DNA of 64,000 nucleotides from Alcaligenaceae bacterium SAGV5 (GCA_009360345.1 SPDP01000008.1:1-64000); one strand, 5' to 3'; positions 1-9,020 are shown, counted from the stretch's first letter. Notes: generated from the letters alone by a model not told the origin. Numbers and translations: made by a program.

Positions 1-903
1 GGAAGCGAAGGGTGAGGAAAGCGGTTTGCAGCGGTTACGCATAAGCGGGCGCAGCGAACAGGCCGACCAAAAGAAGGGGTCTTGCGGCAGGGTGGTACCA
101 CGATGGCTGCCGCCATAGCCGCCCGGCAGGCCGGCGAAGCCGCCGCCCACCAGCGTGAAGAAGAACGCCAGCAAAGCGCCCACGGCCGCGATGGCCAGCG
201 CGCCGGACAGCAGCCAGGCCGCGCCGCCCACGATGCCGCCCGTCAGGAGCGCGCCCGGCAGCCTGCCCAGGGCCCGTCGCAGCATGCCGCCCGCCACCAG
301 CGCGACGATCAGCAGCACCGGCGCGATGCCTTCCAGGTCGCCGCTTTCCTGCCCGCCGCGCTCGGGGGGCGGCGGCAGCGGTTCGCCGTCGATGAGCCGC
401 ATGATACGGTCGGCGCCCTGGGCGATGCCCCCGTAGTAGTCGCCTTCCCGGAACCGGGGTGTGACGATCTCGTTCAGGATGCGGTTGGCGGTGGCGTCGT
501 TCAGGACGCCTTCCAGCCCGTAGCCCACCTCGATCCGCATTCGCCGGTCGTCCTTGGCCACCAGGAACAGCACGCCATCATCCACGTTCTTGCGGCCGGG
601 CTTCCAGGCCTCGGCCACCCGCAGGGAGTACTGCTCGACGCTCTCGGGCGCCGTGCTGGGAACGATCAGGATGGCGAGCTGGCTGCCCTTACGCTCCTGG
701 AACGCGCGCAGTTGCTGTTCCAGTCCCGACCGCTGCTCGGCGGTCAACGTCGAGGTCAGGTCGGTGACCAGTCCCCCGAACGGCGGAATCGCCACCAGCC
801 CGTCACTGGCGGCCTGGGCCGGCCCGGCCGCCAGCCAGAGCACGGCGGCACCGGCAGCCAGCCACGCGGCCGCCCGGCGCCCCCAGGCCCGCCAAGTGCT
901 CAT
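1..903 (-). CDS. TPM-domain (YgcG-type) membrane protein, partial at left edge
   Basis: The reading frame is open from an ATG at 903 to the left edge of the window. It has an N-terminal hydrophobic signal (about residues 10-33), a TPM domain (about 40-175, with a conserved region around DDGVLFLVAKDDRRMRIEVG), then a hydrophobic C-terminal region (about 200-265). This family is usually paired with lemA, as here; the start overlaps the lemA stop (ATGA at 900-903), which implies translational coupling. Proteins of this family normally end in a long Gly/Ser-rich tail. Here the glycine run stops at about base 105, and the remaining ~33 codons to the edge do not look like the family. This could be a rearrangement, an insertion or an assembly join. 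The function of TPM proteins in such pairs is poorly known. Confidence 0.8.
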   Translation of the reverse strand, partial: MSTWRAWGRRAAAWLAAGAAVLWLAAGPAQAASDGLVAIPPFGGLVTDLTSTLTAEQRSGLEQQLRAFQERKGSQLAILIVPSTAPESVEQYSLRVAEAWKPGRKNVDDGVLFLVAKDDRRMRIEVGYGLEGVLNDATANRILNEIVTPRFREGDYYGGIAQGADRIMRLIDGEPLPPPPERGGQESGDLEGIAPVLLIVALVAGGMLRRALGRLPGALLTGGIVGGAAWLLSGALAIAAVGALLAFFFTLVGGGFAGLPGGYGGSHRGTTLPQDPFFWSACSLRPLMRNRCKPLSSPFAS

Positions 904-1511
904 CGCGCGCCCGCGGGCTTGCCACCGCCGAAATCGACGGTGGGCGGTGTGGAAATGGCGCTCTCGTTGGCCACCGAGAAGTTGGCCTTGACCGGGTATC
1001 CGAAGGCCTTCGCGGTCAGGTTGCTCGGGAACGAACGCACGATCACGTTGTAGTCCTGGACCGATTTGATGTAACGATTGCGGGCCACGGTGATCCGGTT
1101 TTCGGTGCCTTCGAGCTGCGCCTGGAGATCACGGAAGTTCTCGTTGGCCTTCAGGTCCGGATAGCGCTCCACCACCACCATCAGGCGCGACAGCGCGCTG
1201 GTCAGTTGCTGCTGGGCGGCGTCGAACTTGGCGAAGGCCTCGGGATCGTTGACCAGTTCCGGCGTGGCGTTGATGCTCGTGGCCTGTGCGCGCGCGTTGA
1301 CCACGGCGGTCAGCGTGTCCTGTTCGTGGCTGGCGTAGCCCTTGACCGTGTTGACCAGATTGGGAATGAGGTCAGCCCGCCGCTGGTATTGGTTCAGGAC
1401 TTCCGACCAGCCGGCCTTGACCTGTTCGTCCGCGCGTTGCAGATCGTTGTAGCCGCAGCCGGACAGCGTGGCCGCCAATATGACGAAGAAAGCAGTGATC
1501 AGGCTTCGCAC
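900..1511 (-). CDS. lemA: LemA family lipoprotein
   Basis: The product is 203 residues. It has a short signal with a lipobox (TLSGC, Cys near residue 18) followed by the LemA helical domain (motif NQYQRRADLIPNLVNTVKGY). LemA proteins are membrane-anchored helical-bundle proteins of uncertain function. The start is a GTG at 1511, because an AAGGAG Shine-Dalgarno lies 6 bases upstream and the lipoprotein signal begins there; a longer frame to 1643 has no such support. It forms a two-gene unit with the downstream TPM protein through an ATGA overlap. Confidence 0.88.
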   Translation of the reverse strand: MRSLITAFFVILAATLSGCGYNDLQRADEQVKAGWSEVLNQYQRRADLIPNLVNTVKGYASHEQDTLTAVVNARAQATSINATPELVNDPEAFAKFDAAQQQLTSALSRLMVVVERYPDLKANENFRDLQAQLEGTENRITVARNRYIKSVQDYNVIVRSFPSNLTAKAFGYPVKANFSVANESAISTPPTVDFGGGKPAGAR

Positions 1512-1558
1512 CTTGTTCTCCTTGGAAATGCGCGCTTGGGAAATGAATGTTTGGCCGG

Positions 1559-2050
1559 TCAGCGGAAAACGTCCGCCAGCACGTCCGCCACGACCAGGGT
1601 GGCCAGGGATACCAGGATCAGGTCCGTTCCCGCCGCGCGCCACTCGTAGCCGGGGTAGACCGGCAGCCTCGCCACCATGCCGGCGGGCACTGCCTTCTTG
1701 GCGATGCCGGGGGGCAGCGGCTTGCCCCGGGCCAGGTTCTTGCGTATGCCCGGGGGCAAGGGGCCGTAGCCCACCGCGCGGTAGTCGGCGGCGTAGTTTC
1801 GGGCCAGCGACACGGTGATGCCCGCGCGGACCAGGTCATCGCCATCGCCGCCGGCATGCTTGTCCTGCCTGGAACCGCCGCCCTTGCCCGAAGACTTGTC
1901 GCCCTGCCCGTGGCCTTTGCCATGGCCGCCTCCCGCATGAGCGTTGCCGTTGCCCTTGCCTCCGGGCGGGTCGCCCCAGGCTGGCGCTACGCCAAGCGAA
2001 CCTGCCAGCAGCAGGGCGAGGAAAATCTCGCGTCGCGGTTTGAGCATCAT
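1559..2050 (-). CDS. CigR/RcnB-like secreted protein
   Basis: The product is 163 residues with a clear signal peptide (about 1-27), a Gly/His/Lys-rich low-complexity stretch (about 28-70), and a C-terminal domain. That domain has two PPGI repeats (GPLPPGIRKNLARGKPLPPG), a PGYEWRAAGTDLILV motif and a final hydrophobic segment. This layout matches the CigR family, named after a Salmonella inner-membrane anti-virulence protein encoded in SPI-3. Whether this copy has anything to do with the T3SS 28 kb away cannot be told from sequence. Two adjacent ATGs (2050 and 2047) are possible starts; longer frames lack a signal peptide at the N terminus. Confidence 0.72.
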   Translation of the reverse strand: MMLKPRREIFLALLLAGSLGVAPAWGDPPGGKGNGNAHAGGGHGKGHGQGDKSSGKGGGSRQDKHAGGDGDDLVRAGITVSLARNYAADYRAVGYGPLPPGIRKNLARGKPLPPGIAKKAVPAGMVARLPVYPGYEWRAAGTDLILVSLATLVVADVLADVFR

Positions 2051-2145
2051 TGGCTTTCGGCTCCTCGAGCACAGGCGTGCAACGGGCCAAGCATAGCGCA
2101 AGGTCCCGGGAGGCGGGTCCGATAAGGTATCCAGTTGCAGCAGCG

Positions 2146-2952
2146 TCAGCCGCCCGCCCCGGAGACCAGCCGCTCCAGGCGCAGGCGGTCGCGCGCGTCG
2201 GTCAGCCGCCATACGGCCAGGTAGACCGAGCCAGCCGAGGCCGCGAAGCCGCCGCCAGCCAGCAGGAACATCAGCAGGATCTGGTATTTGGCCGACTCGA
2301 TGGGGTCCATCCCGGCCAGGATCTGCCCCGTCATGATGCCCGGCATGGTGATGACACCCGCCGCCGCCATCTGGTTCATGACAGGCAGCACCCCCGCCCG
2401 CACGGCCCCGCGGATGACGCTCCGGAAAGCCGTATAGCGGTCGGCGCCCAGGGCCAGCCGGGCCTCGATCGCCGCGCGTTCGCGCGATACCGACGTGAAC
2501 ACCCCGTTCAGGGCCAGGCTGGCGCTGTTCATGGCCGTGCCCAGCACGATGCCGGCCAGGGGGATCGCGTGGCGCGGGTCGTACCAGGGGTCGGGACGCA
2601 GCGCCGTCGCCAGCGCCAGCAGCGCGATGCCCAGCGTGGCGATGCCCACCGGCACCCCGCCCACGCCATAGCGCCAGGCGCCCCGGAAGCGCCGCTCCTG
2701 CCGCGACCCGACCTCATGGCAGGCGGCGGCGATCATCAACATGACGACCGCGCCCGTCACCCAGGGCGAAGTCAGCGCGAAGACCTGGCGCAGGAAAAGC
2801 CCGACCAGTACCAACTGGACGACCATGCGCGCCGCCGCGATCAGCAGCGGGCGCTGGATCCCCAGCGCCAGGCGCAGCGACAGCGCGGCGCTGGCCAGCA
2901 CCAGCACGGCCGCGATGGCCAGCTCCAGCGGTGTCAGGGAAATCGGGCTCAT
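2146..2952 (-). CDS. fetB: FetB-type ABC transporter permease
   Basis: The product is 268 residues with about seven hydrophobic segments and the FetB/UPF0014 signatures (GTAMNSASLALN and MPGIMTGQILAGMDP). In Escherichia coli the FetAB pair exports iron and affects oxidative-stress resistance. The true start is the ATG at 2952, which overlaps the stop of the ATPase gene (ATGA at 2949-2952). A longer open frame upstream is only antisense or alternative-frame overlap with fetA. The substrate here is inferred from family membership. Confidence 0.85.
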   Translation of the reverse strand: MSPISLTPLELAIAAVLVLASAALSLRLALGIQRPLLIAAARMVVQLVLVGLFLRQVFALTSPWVTGAVVMLMIAAACHEVGSRQERRFRGAWRYGVGGVPVGIATLGIALLALATALRPDPWYDPRHAIPLAGIVLGTAMNSASLALNGVFTSVSRERAAIEARLALGADRYTAFRSVIRGAVRAGVLPVMNQMAAAGVITMPGIMTGQILAGMDPIESAKYQILLMFLLAGGGFAASAGSVYLAVWRLTDARDRLRLERLVSGAGG

Positions 2953-3563
2953 GGTGTTTCGTCCTCCAGCCCTCCGGGCGTCATGCGCAGCCGCCGGGTG
3001 GCAATGCGCGCGGCCTGCGCCGCGTCGTGCGTGACGACCAACAGCCCGGCGCCGTCTTCGCGCAGCCGCGCCAGCAAGGCCTCGACCCGGGTGATGGCCT
3101 CCGGGTCCAGGGCCGAGGTCGGCTCGTCCAACAAGAGAAACCGCGGGCGCTGCGAGATGGCGCGCACCAGCGCGAACCGCTGGCGCTGGCCGGTCGACAG
3201 CGTGGCAACGGGCGCGTCGAACAACGCATCGGCTAGCCCCAGATCCGGCAGCAGCGCGCGTGCCCGCTCCGGATACGCCATGTGATCGGCCACGATATCC
3301 GTCCACCATCCGGCATCGGCCGCGACATAGGTCACCTGGCGCCGGAAGGCTGGCGCCGGCATACGGTTGCGGTCGACGCCGTCCAGCTCGACGCGGCCCT
3401 GGGCGGGTTCGAGGTCGGCGATCATGCGCAGCAGCAGGCTCTTGCCCACGCCGGACGGGCCGGACAGCGCCACGCACTCGCCGCCTGCCATCCCCAGGTC
3501 GAAGGGGCCCGCGAGGCGGCCGCGCAAGCCGGTGACGGTCAGAGAAGAACAGGTGTCGGTCAA
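2949..3563 (-). CDS. fetA: FetA-type ABC transporter ATP-binding protein
   Basis: The product is 204 residues with Walker A (GPSGVGKS, about 35-42), signature (LSTGQRQR), Walker B (FLLLDEPTSALD) and the switch histidine (VVTHD). It is short for an ABC ATPase, as FetA proteins are. It is the first gene of a two-gene operon with the permease and would power that permease at the cytoplasmic membrane. Confidence 0.85.
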   Translation of the reverse strand: MTDTCSSLTVTGLRGRLAGPFDLGMAGGECVALSGPSGVGKSLLLRMIADLEPAQGRVELDGVDRNRMPAPAFRRQVTYVAADAGWWTDIVADHMAYPERARALLPDLGLADALFDAPVATLSTGQRQRFALVRAISQRPRFLLLDEPTSALDPEAITRVEALLARLREDGAGLLVVTHDAAQAARIATRRLRMTPGGLEDETP

Positions 3564-3722
3564 GGTGATGTGGTCGTCAGGCTACCCGGTCGGGCCGAGC
3601 GACAGTCTAGCGCGAAGACCGCGTGGCGCGGGCCTGCCGTGGCCATGCACGTATAATCGATAGTTGCTCGCGGCAACGATAAGACCACAAAACCCACTTA
3701 CCATTTCAAGGTTGTTTCATCT

Positions 3723-4688
3723 ATGTATCGCGCACTCGCCGCCGCCCTCGTTCTGGGCACCCTGGCCGTCGCCCCTGCCCATGCCGGCCCCTATCCCGAC
3801 CACCCTGTCCGCATCATCAACCCCTTCCCGCCCGGCACGAATACCGACACGGTCGCGCGCCTGCTCGCCCAGAAACTGCAACAGAACTGGGGCCAGGCCA
3901 CCATCGTAGAGAACAAGACGGGTGCGGGCGGCGCGATCGGCGCGAGCTTCGTCGCGAAATCGCCGGCCGACGGCTACACCCTGCTGCTGACGTCCTCCTC
4001 CACGCACCTGGTCGCGCCGGTGCTGCGCAAGGACGTGCCCTACGATGCGAACAAGGACTTCACGCCCATCATGACGGTGACCGTGTCGCCGCACGTGGTG
4101 GTCGCCACCCGTTCGCTGCCGGTCAAGGACTTCAAGGACTTCGTGGCCTACGTGAAGGCGCACCCGGGCACGACTTTCGCGTCCTCGGGCAATGGCACCG
4201 GCTACCACCTGGCGGGTGAACTGTTCGCCCACGGCGTCGGCGCCAACATGCTGCACATTCCCTACCGCGGCGCGGCCCCGGCCATGAACGACCTGATGGG
4301 CGGACAGGTGCAGTCCATGTTCGACTCCCCGGGCAGCGTGGCCCCCAACGCCAAGAGCGGCCGCGTCCACGCGCTGGCCGTCATGGGTCCCAAGCGCTGG
4401 CCCACCCTGCCGGACGTCCCCACCACGGTGGAACTGGGCTACCCCCAGTTGCAGTTCTCCACCTGGCTGGGTCTCTACGCCCCGGCGAACACCCCGCCCG
4501 ACGTGATCGCCAAGATCACCAACATCCTGACCACCGAGCTGTCCAAGCCCGGCATGAGCGAGCAGTTCGACCAGATGGGCTCGCAGCTGAACATGATCGT
4601 GGGCAAGGATTTCGCCAAGTTCATGCTCGACGGCCAGGCCTCGCTGAAGAAGCTGGCCGAGGAAGCCAAGCTGCCCATGCTGGATTGA
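3723..4688 (+). CDS. Bug/TctC family periplasmic solute-binding protein
   Basis: The product is 321 residues, with a signal peptide (about 1-21, cleavage after AHA). It has typical Bug motifs: PDHPVRIINPFPPGTNTD near the mature N terminus, NKTGAGGAIGASFVAKSPADGYT, and MLHIPYRGAAPAMNDLMGGQ. Bug receptors bind carboxylates or other small polar compounds, and most are orphans without adjacent tctAB. This one has no adjacent transporter genes, so its ligand is unknown. A strong terminator follows it. Confidence 0.87.
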   Translation: MYRALAAALVLGTLAVAPAHAGPYPDHPVRIINPFPPGTNTDTVARLLAQKLQQNWGQATIVENKTGAGGAIGASFVAKSPADGYTLLLTSSSTHLVAPVLRKDVPYDANKDFTPIMTVTVSPHVVVATRSLPVKDFKDFVAYVKAHPGTTFASSGNGTGYHLAGELFAHGVGANMLHIPYRGAAPAMNDLMGGQVQSMFDSPGSVAPNAKSGRVHALAVMGPKRWPTLPDVPTTVELGYPQLQFSTWLGLYAPANTPPDVIAKITNILTTELSKPGMSEQFDQMGSQLNMIVGKDFAKFMLDGQASLKKLAEEAKLPMLD

Positions 4689-4774
4689 TTGGGCCGCCCT
4701 GCGCGTTGACGCGCGCCCCGAACGATGGGCCCCAGCCGCTGCGCGGCGGGCCCGGGGGGCGATGCGGGTGGAAA

Positions 4775-4806
4775 CAAAAAACCCTGCCAGTGAGCAGGGT
4801 TTTTTG
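4775..4806. terminator. Bidirectional rho-independent terminator
   Basis: A 7-bp GC-rich stem (ACCCTGC / GCAGGGT, 4781-4800) has a 6-base loop. It is preceded by six A and followed by six T, so it can work on both strands. It lies between the convergent Bug genes ending at 4688 (+) and 4900 (-). Confidence 0.85.
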
Positions 4807-4899
4807 TCGCCGGGCCGCCCCCAGGCAAAAGGCGCCCCCTCGGGGGGAAGCGCCGCCGCGAAGCGGCAAGCCGTGAGGGTATTTCTCGTTCTTGGAGGA

Positions 4900-5892
4900 T
4901 CACTCGATCTTGATGCCGGCGGCTTTCACCAACTGAGTGGCGGACTTCGTTTCGTCGGTCAGGTACTTGTCGAAGGCCTTCTGGTCCATCGGCATCGGGG
5001 CGGCGCCGAGGTTGGCGAAACGGGTCTTGATGTCGGGCATCTCCAGCACCTTCAGCACGCCGGCGTGGATCTTGTCGACCACGGGCTGCGGCGTCTTGGC
5101 CGGAGCGAACAGGCCCACCCAGAAGGTGTAGGCCGCGGCCGGCAGGCCGGAGTCCGTCATCGAGGGGACGTCGGGCAACGCGGCCGAGCGCGCGGCGGTG
5201 CCGACGGCCAGCGCCTGCAGCTTGCCATCCTTGATCATGGGCAGGGCCGACACCAGCGGCGCGAAGAACCAGGTCGTGCGGCCGGCGATGGTCTCGGTGA
5301 TGGCTTCGGGTGTCCCGCGGAACGGCACGTGCACCGCTTCGATGCCGGCGGCCACGCGGAACTGCTCCGCGTTCATGTGCGTGGCCGAACCGTTGCCGGC
5401 CGAGGCGTAGAACAGCTTGCCGGGGTCGGCCTTGGCCTTGGCGATCAGGTCGCCCAGGTTCTTGTACCCGGCCGAGGGCGAGACCACCAGCACGTTGGGC
5501 AGGCTGGCCAGGGGCGTGATGCCCTCGAAGTCCTTGAGCGTGTCATACGGCAGGTTCGGATAGATCGATGGATTGACGAGGTGGCCCGAGCTGTGGATCA
5601 ACAGGGTGTAGCCATCGGCCGGCGCCTTGGCCACCTGGGCCGCGCCCAGGGTGCCGCCCGCGCCGGGTTTGTTCTCGACCACGATCTGCGCGCCCAGGAT
5701 GGGGCCCAGCTTGTCGGCGATCGAGCGTGCCACCACGTCGGTGCCGCTGCCGGCGGTGAACGGGACGATGAAACGGATGGGAGCGCCCTGGGGCCAGTTG
5801 CCCTGGGCCTGGGCGCCCGCGCCAGCGGCCAGCATCGTCGCGGCCGCGAGGATGCGCAGCGAGGTCCGGCGTGAGTGGGAATATCGTTGCAT
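4900..5892 (-). CDS. Bug/TctC family periplasmic solute-binding protein
   Basis: The product is 330 residues, with a signal peptide (about 1-30, ending AQAQ) and Bug signatures (PIRFIVPFTAGSGTDVVARS, NKPGAGGTLGAAQVAKAPADGYT). The start at 5892 has a GGAG Shine-Dalgarno 8 bases upstream; the longer open frame to 6201 has no signal peptide. It is the last gene of the catabolic run 4900-9851, so it probably captures that pathway's substrate, perhaps an aromatic or aliphatic acid (inference). Confidence 0.87.
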   Translation of the reverse strand: MQRYSHSRRTSLRILAAATMLAAGAGAQAQGNWPQGAPIRFIVPFTAGSGTDVVARSIADKLGPILGAQIVVENKPGAGGTLGAAQVAKAPADGYTLLIHSSGHLVNPSIYPNLPYDTLKDFEGITPLASLPNVLVVSPSAGYKNLGDLIAKAKADPGKLFYASAGNGSATHMNAEQFRVAAGIEAVHVPFRGTPEAITETIAGRTTWFFAPLVSALPMIKDGKLQALAVGTAARSAALPDVPSMTDSGLPAAAYTFWVGLFAPAKTPQPVVDKIHAGVLKVLEMPDIKTRFANLGAAPMPMDQKAFDKYLTDETKSATQLVKAAGIKIE

Positions 5893-5945
5893 GGTGTGTC
5901 TCCTCTCTGATTTGTCGGATGAAACGGCGGGCGGACTGCCCCGCC

Positions 5946-6308
5946 TCAGCCCGAAGCGGGCGGGCTGAATGGCATGGCCAGCAGCACCGACGCCGTCCGG
6001 CCGCTGCGGTTGATCAACTGGCGTTTCTCGCCGGGCGCCAACCGGCAGGAGTCCAGGCGTCCCAGGGTGGTTTCCTGGCGCGCGCCGTCCAGCTCGGCGA
6101 CGACGGTCAGCTCGCCCTCCAGGACCACGTAGTGCTTCTCCATGGGCGAGGCGTCCAGCGAAGTGTGGCCGCCAGGCTCCAGTGTCGAGACGCCCAGCCA
6201 CAGTTGTTCGGCCGGACCGGCTTCCCTGCCCTGCAGCCGCACGCAGCGCATGTCGAAGTGGTTGGGGGCCTCGTAGACCGGGGCTTCGGAATAGCGGGTG
6301 ACGTTCAT
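5946..6308 (-). CDS. Cupin-domain protein
   Basis: The product is a 120-residue single-domain cupin. Residues about 45-85 give a cupin motif 1-like stretch (GGHTSLDASPMEKHYVVLEGE), in which the usual HxH is reduced to spaced histidines. The start overlaps the stop of the upstream oxidoreductase gene (6305-6308). Cupins in catabolic operons are often small dioxygenases, isomerases or binding proteins. The reaction is not predictable here. Confidence 0.75.
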   Translation of the reverse strand: MNVTRYSEAPVYEAPNHFDMRCVRLQGREAGPAEQLWLGVSTLEPGGHTSLDASPMEKHYVVLEGELTVVAELDGARQETTLGRLDSCRLAPGEKRQLINRSGRTASVLLAMPFSPPASG

Positions 6309-7327
6309 TCGGCGCCGTCCCAGGGCCGCAGCACGATGCGCTGGTCCGATCCGCCTATCACCGTACGGTAGGCCGCGAGCGCGTCGGTCAGCGCGTAGAC
6401 GGCGTCGGCCTCGACGGGGAACGGCCGCAGCGTGCCGGCCTCGAACCCCGGCCGCAGCGCCCGCAGGTGCGCGGCCGCCTCGGTGCAGTCCATGGCCAGC
6501 GAGTCCACGCCCACGTAGGTATGCATGGCGCGGTAGAACGTGAAGATGTCGAACGGCACGGGGCGCTCGACCGTGGAGATGAAGATCTGCGTGGCGCGCT
6601 TGGCCATGGCCTGGTTGGCGGCCTGGAAGTACGGGCTGCCCACGGTGTTGTAGACGAGATCCACGCCACGGCCGCCCGTCAGCTCGCGCAGCCGGGCGGC
6701 GACGTCTTCCTGGCTGGCGTCCACGACCTCGACCGGCGCGCAGGCGAAGCCGGCATAGGGTCCCGGCCGGCGCTGCACCGCGATGACCCGCGCCCCGGCC
6801 TGCGCCGCGAGCTGGACCGACGCCTGCCCCACCTTGCCGTTGGCGCCCATGATGGCGACCACCTGGCCGGGCAGCGGCATGCCGCTGCGGCGAAAGCCTT
6901 CATAGGCCGTCACGAATGGCACGCCTATCGACCCGGCGGCGTCGAAGTCCAGGCCCGAGGGCATTTCCTCCAGCGCGGCCAGCGGCAGCGTGAGCCAGGC
7001 GGCATGGGAGCCATCCCGCGTGATGCCCAGGTCGCCGCCCGAGCCCCAGACGCGGCGGCCCGTCCATTCGGTGGGACCGGCCACCACCGTGCCGGCGAAG
7101 TCCCGGCCGGGCGTGCGCGGCCAGACTGCCTGCGGCATCAGGCCCAGCGCCGCCTTCACGTCGCTCGGATTGACGGCCGCGCTGGCCACTTTCACCACCG
7201 CGTGGCCAGCGGCCGGCCGGGGCATGGCCAGGGTTTCGATGGCCGGGGCCAGGTGGGCGGCGGACTCGGCTTTCGCCAGCACGCGCACGGCGGGTCCGGA
7301 TTGGAGTTCTTGCATGACGGTGGACAT
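6305..7327 (-). CDS. Zinc-type alcohol dehydrogenase / quinone oxidoreductase family protein
   Basis: The product is 340 residues. It has a GroES-like N-terminal domain (AAVNPSDVKAALGLM) and a Rossmann domain with a glycine motif (GANGKVGQASVQLAAQAGARV, about 170-190). Catalytic-zinc cysteines are not obvious, which favours the zinc-free quinone-oxidoreductase branch of the MDR superfamily. The start is the ATG at 7327; the longer frame to 7669 overlaps the preceding gene. It would carry out an NAD(P)H-dependent reduction step in the 4900-9851 pathway (inference). Confidence 0.8.
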   Translation of the reverse strand: MSTVMQELQSGPAVRVLAKAESAAHLAPAIETLAMPRPAAGHAVVKVASAAVNPSDVKAALGLMPQAVWPRTPGRDFAGTVVAGPTEWTGRRVWGSGGDLGITRDGSHAAWLTLPLAALEEMPSGLDFDAAGSIGVPFVTAYEGFRRSGMPLPGQVVAIMGANGKVGQASVQLAAQAGARVIAVQRRPGPYAGFACAPVEVVDASQEDVAARLRELTGGRGVDLVYNTVGSPYFQAANQAMAKRATQIFISTVERPVPFDIFTFYRAMHTYVGVDSLAMDCTEAAAHLRALRPGFEAGTLRPFPVEADAVYALTDALAAYRTVIGGSDQRIVLRPWDGAE

Positions 7328-7344
7328 GATCGGTAGCGGTTCCT

Positions 7345-8226
7345 TCAATGCTTGATGGGCAGGCCCAGCAGGTCGCGGGCCTCGCCGGCGGTCGCCACGC
7401 TTCCTCCCAGGTCCTGCACGATGCGCGCCGCGCGCTCCACCAGTGCCGCGTTGCTGGGCGCCAGGACCCCGCGGGACAGGTAGATGTTGTCTTCCAGGCC
7501 GACGCGGACGTGGCCGCCCGACACGAAGGCGGCCGCCAGCATCGGAAACTCGTAGCGCCCCACGCCGAAGGCGGACCAGAAGGCGCCCGCCGGCAGCAGG
7601 CTGCGGGCATACAACAGGGTCTCGGGCGTCGCCTCGAATCCGTACTTGACGCCGGTGACGAAGGTCCACATGCCGGGTCCGTCCAGCGTGCCGTCGGCGA
7701 TCAGGTCGCGCGCGAGGTGGATATCGCCGCTGTCGAAGATCTCCAGTTCAGGCTTGACCCCCGCCTCGCGGATGACGCCGGCCATGACGCGCACGTTGCG
7801 CGGGGTATTGATGACGACCTCGGCGCCGGAGTTCATGGTGTTCAGGTCCAGCGAGCAGACATCGGGCCGCAGGCGCGCGATGTGCTCGACCCGTTTTTCC
7901 GGCGGCAGCAGCGTGGTGCCGGGGCCTGCCACGCGCGGTTCGGCTTCGCTCGGTACATAGCGGCCGCCGGGGCCGGTGGTCAGGTTGATGATGACTTCGC
8001 GGTTCTGGGCGCGGATGCGGCGGATGACCTCGTCGTACAGGTCGACGTCCATGGACGGGCGGCCGGTCTGCGGGTCGCGCACGTGGATATGGACCTGCGC
8101 CGCGCCGGCGCGGGCCGCTTCCAGCGCCGAATCGGCGATCTGTTCCGGCGTGATGGGCAGGTGCGGCGTCTGCTCCGGCTTGGTCAGGTTGCCGGTGATC
8201 GCGCAGGTGATGACGGTCGGGTTCAC
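7345..8226 (-). CDS. BKACE (DUF849) beta-keto acid cleavage enzyme family
   Basis: The product is 293 residues and matches the BKACE family along its length: TCAITGNLTKPEQTPHLPITPEQIA at the N terminus, metal-ligand motif HIHVRD, EIFDSGDIH, and the VGLEDNIY motif near the end. These TIM-barrel zinc enzymes condense a beta-keto acid with acetyl-CoA and cleave it. The first characterised member is 3-keto-5-aminohexanoate cleavage enzyme. Its start overlaps the SDR stop at 8223-8226. The beta-keto acid may be made by the adjacent SDR (inference). Confidence 0.88.
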   Translation of the reverse strand: MNPTVITCAITGNLTKPEQTPHLPITPEQIADSALEAARAGAAQVHIHVRDPQTGRPSMDVDLYDEVIRRIRAQNREVIINLTTGPGGRYVPSEAEPRVAGPGTTLLPPEKRVEHIARLRPDVCSLDLNTMNSGAEVVINTPRNVRVMAGVIREAGVKPELEIFDSGDIHLARDLIADGTLDGPGMWTFVTGVKYGFEATPETLLYARSLLPAGAFWSAFGVGRYEFPMLAAAFVSGGHVRVGLEDNIYLSRGVLAPSNAALVERAARIVQDLGGSVATAGEARDLLGLPIKH

Positions 8227-8990
8227 AGGTGGCGTCCTCCATCGACCACGATGCGGGTGCCGGTGGCGAAGCGCAACGAGGTCGCGCAGGCCTCCACGGC
8301 GGCGGCGATGTCATCGGTGGTGCCGATGCGGCCCAGCGGCGTGGTGGCCGCGGTCTTGGCGTTGAAATCGGCGCCCCGGCCCGGCACGAAGGAGGAGTCG
8401 ACCACGCCCGGGCTGACGGACAGCACACGCACGTGCGGCGCCAATACACGCGCCAGCGCCTCGCCCACCACATCCACGCTGGCCTTGGCCGCCACGTAGG
8501 CCAGGTTGCTGCCGACGCCGGTGAAAGCCGCGATCGAGGACAGCGTGACGATCAGGCCGTCGCCGCTTTCCTTGAGCAAGGGCGCGAAGGCGCGGATGGT
8601 GGCAAACACCCCGCGGAAATTGACCTTGAGGATGTCGTCGATCAATTCGTCGGTCAGGCCGTCGAGGTCGGCCGCCGGCACCGGCTTGGTGTAGCCGGCG
8701 CTGTTGACCAGGATGTGGCAGGTGCCGAACTCGGCGCGGACACGGTCGGCCGCCGCCTTCAAGGCCGGGCTGTCGGTGATGGAGGCGGCGACTTCGGCGT
8801 GTCCTTCGCCAGGCAGCTCGGACACCCGGGCGCGGGCGGCCGGATCACCGTTGTGCAGCAGCACGCAGCGGGCCCCGCGGGCCGCCAGCCGCCGGGCGCT
8901 GGCATGGCCGATCGCGCCGGTGCCGCCCGCGATCACCGCCACCTTGCCGTCCAGGCGGTCCTGCGGCGCGAATGGGGATGCTTGTGTCAT
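8223..8990 (-). CDS. SDR family oxidoreductase
   Basis: The product is 255 residues, a classical short-chain dehydrogenase. The cofactor glycine motif is GGTGAIGHASARRLAARG (about 22-39), followed by NSAG, catalytic Ser (LSSIAAF) and YVAAK (Tyr/Lys). It sits between the intradiol dioxygenase and BKACE genes, consistent with oxidation of a hydroxy acid to the beta-keto substrate of BKACE (inference). Confidence 0.85.
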   Translation of the reverse strand: MTQASPFAPQDRLDGKVAVIAGGTGAIGHASARRLAARGARCVLLHNGDPAARARVSELPGEGHAEVAASITDSPALKAAADRVRAEFGTCHILVNSAGYTKPVPAADLDGLTDELIDDILKVNFRGVFATIRAFAPLLKESGDGLIVTLSSIAAFTGVGSNLAYVAAKASVDVVGEALARVLAPHVRVLSVSPGVVDSSFVPGRGADFNAKTAATTPLGRIGTTDDIAAAVEACATSLRFATGTRIVVDGGRHL

Positions 8991-9020
8991 AAGGGGTTCC
9001 TTGGGGAGTACGTGGGGAAA

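Noticed and set aside
2050..3285. Long plus-strand open frame (over 400 codons) opposite fetA/fetB
   Set aside because: It is antisense to two well-supported genes and arises from GC-rich codon bias; its composition (Arg/Gln/His-rich) is typical of shadow frames. Many similar long antisense frames (for example 12145-13488, 37828-39795, 52718-54751, 56682-58676) were left out for the same reason.
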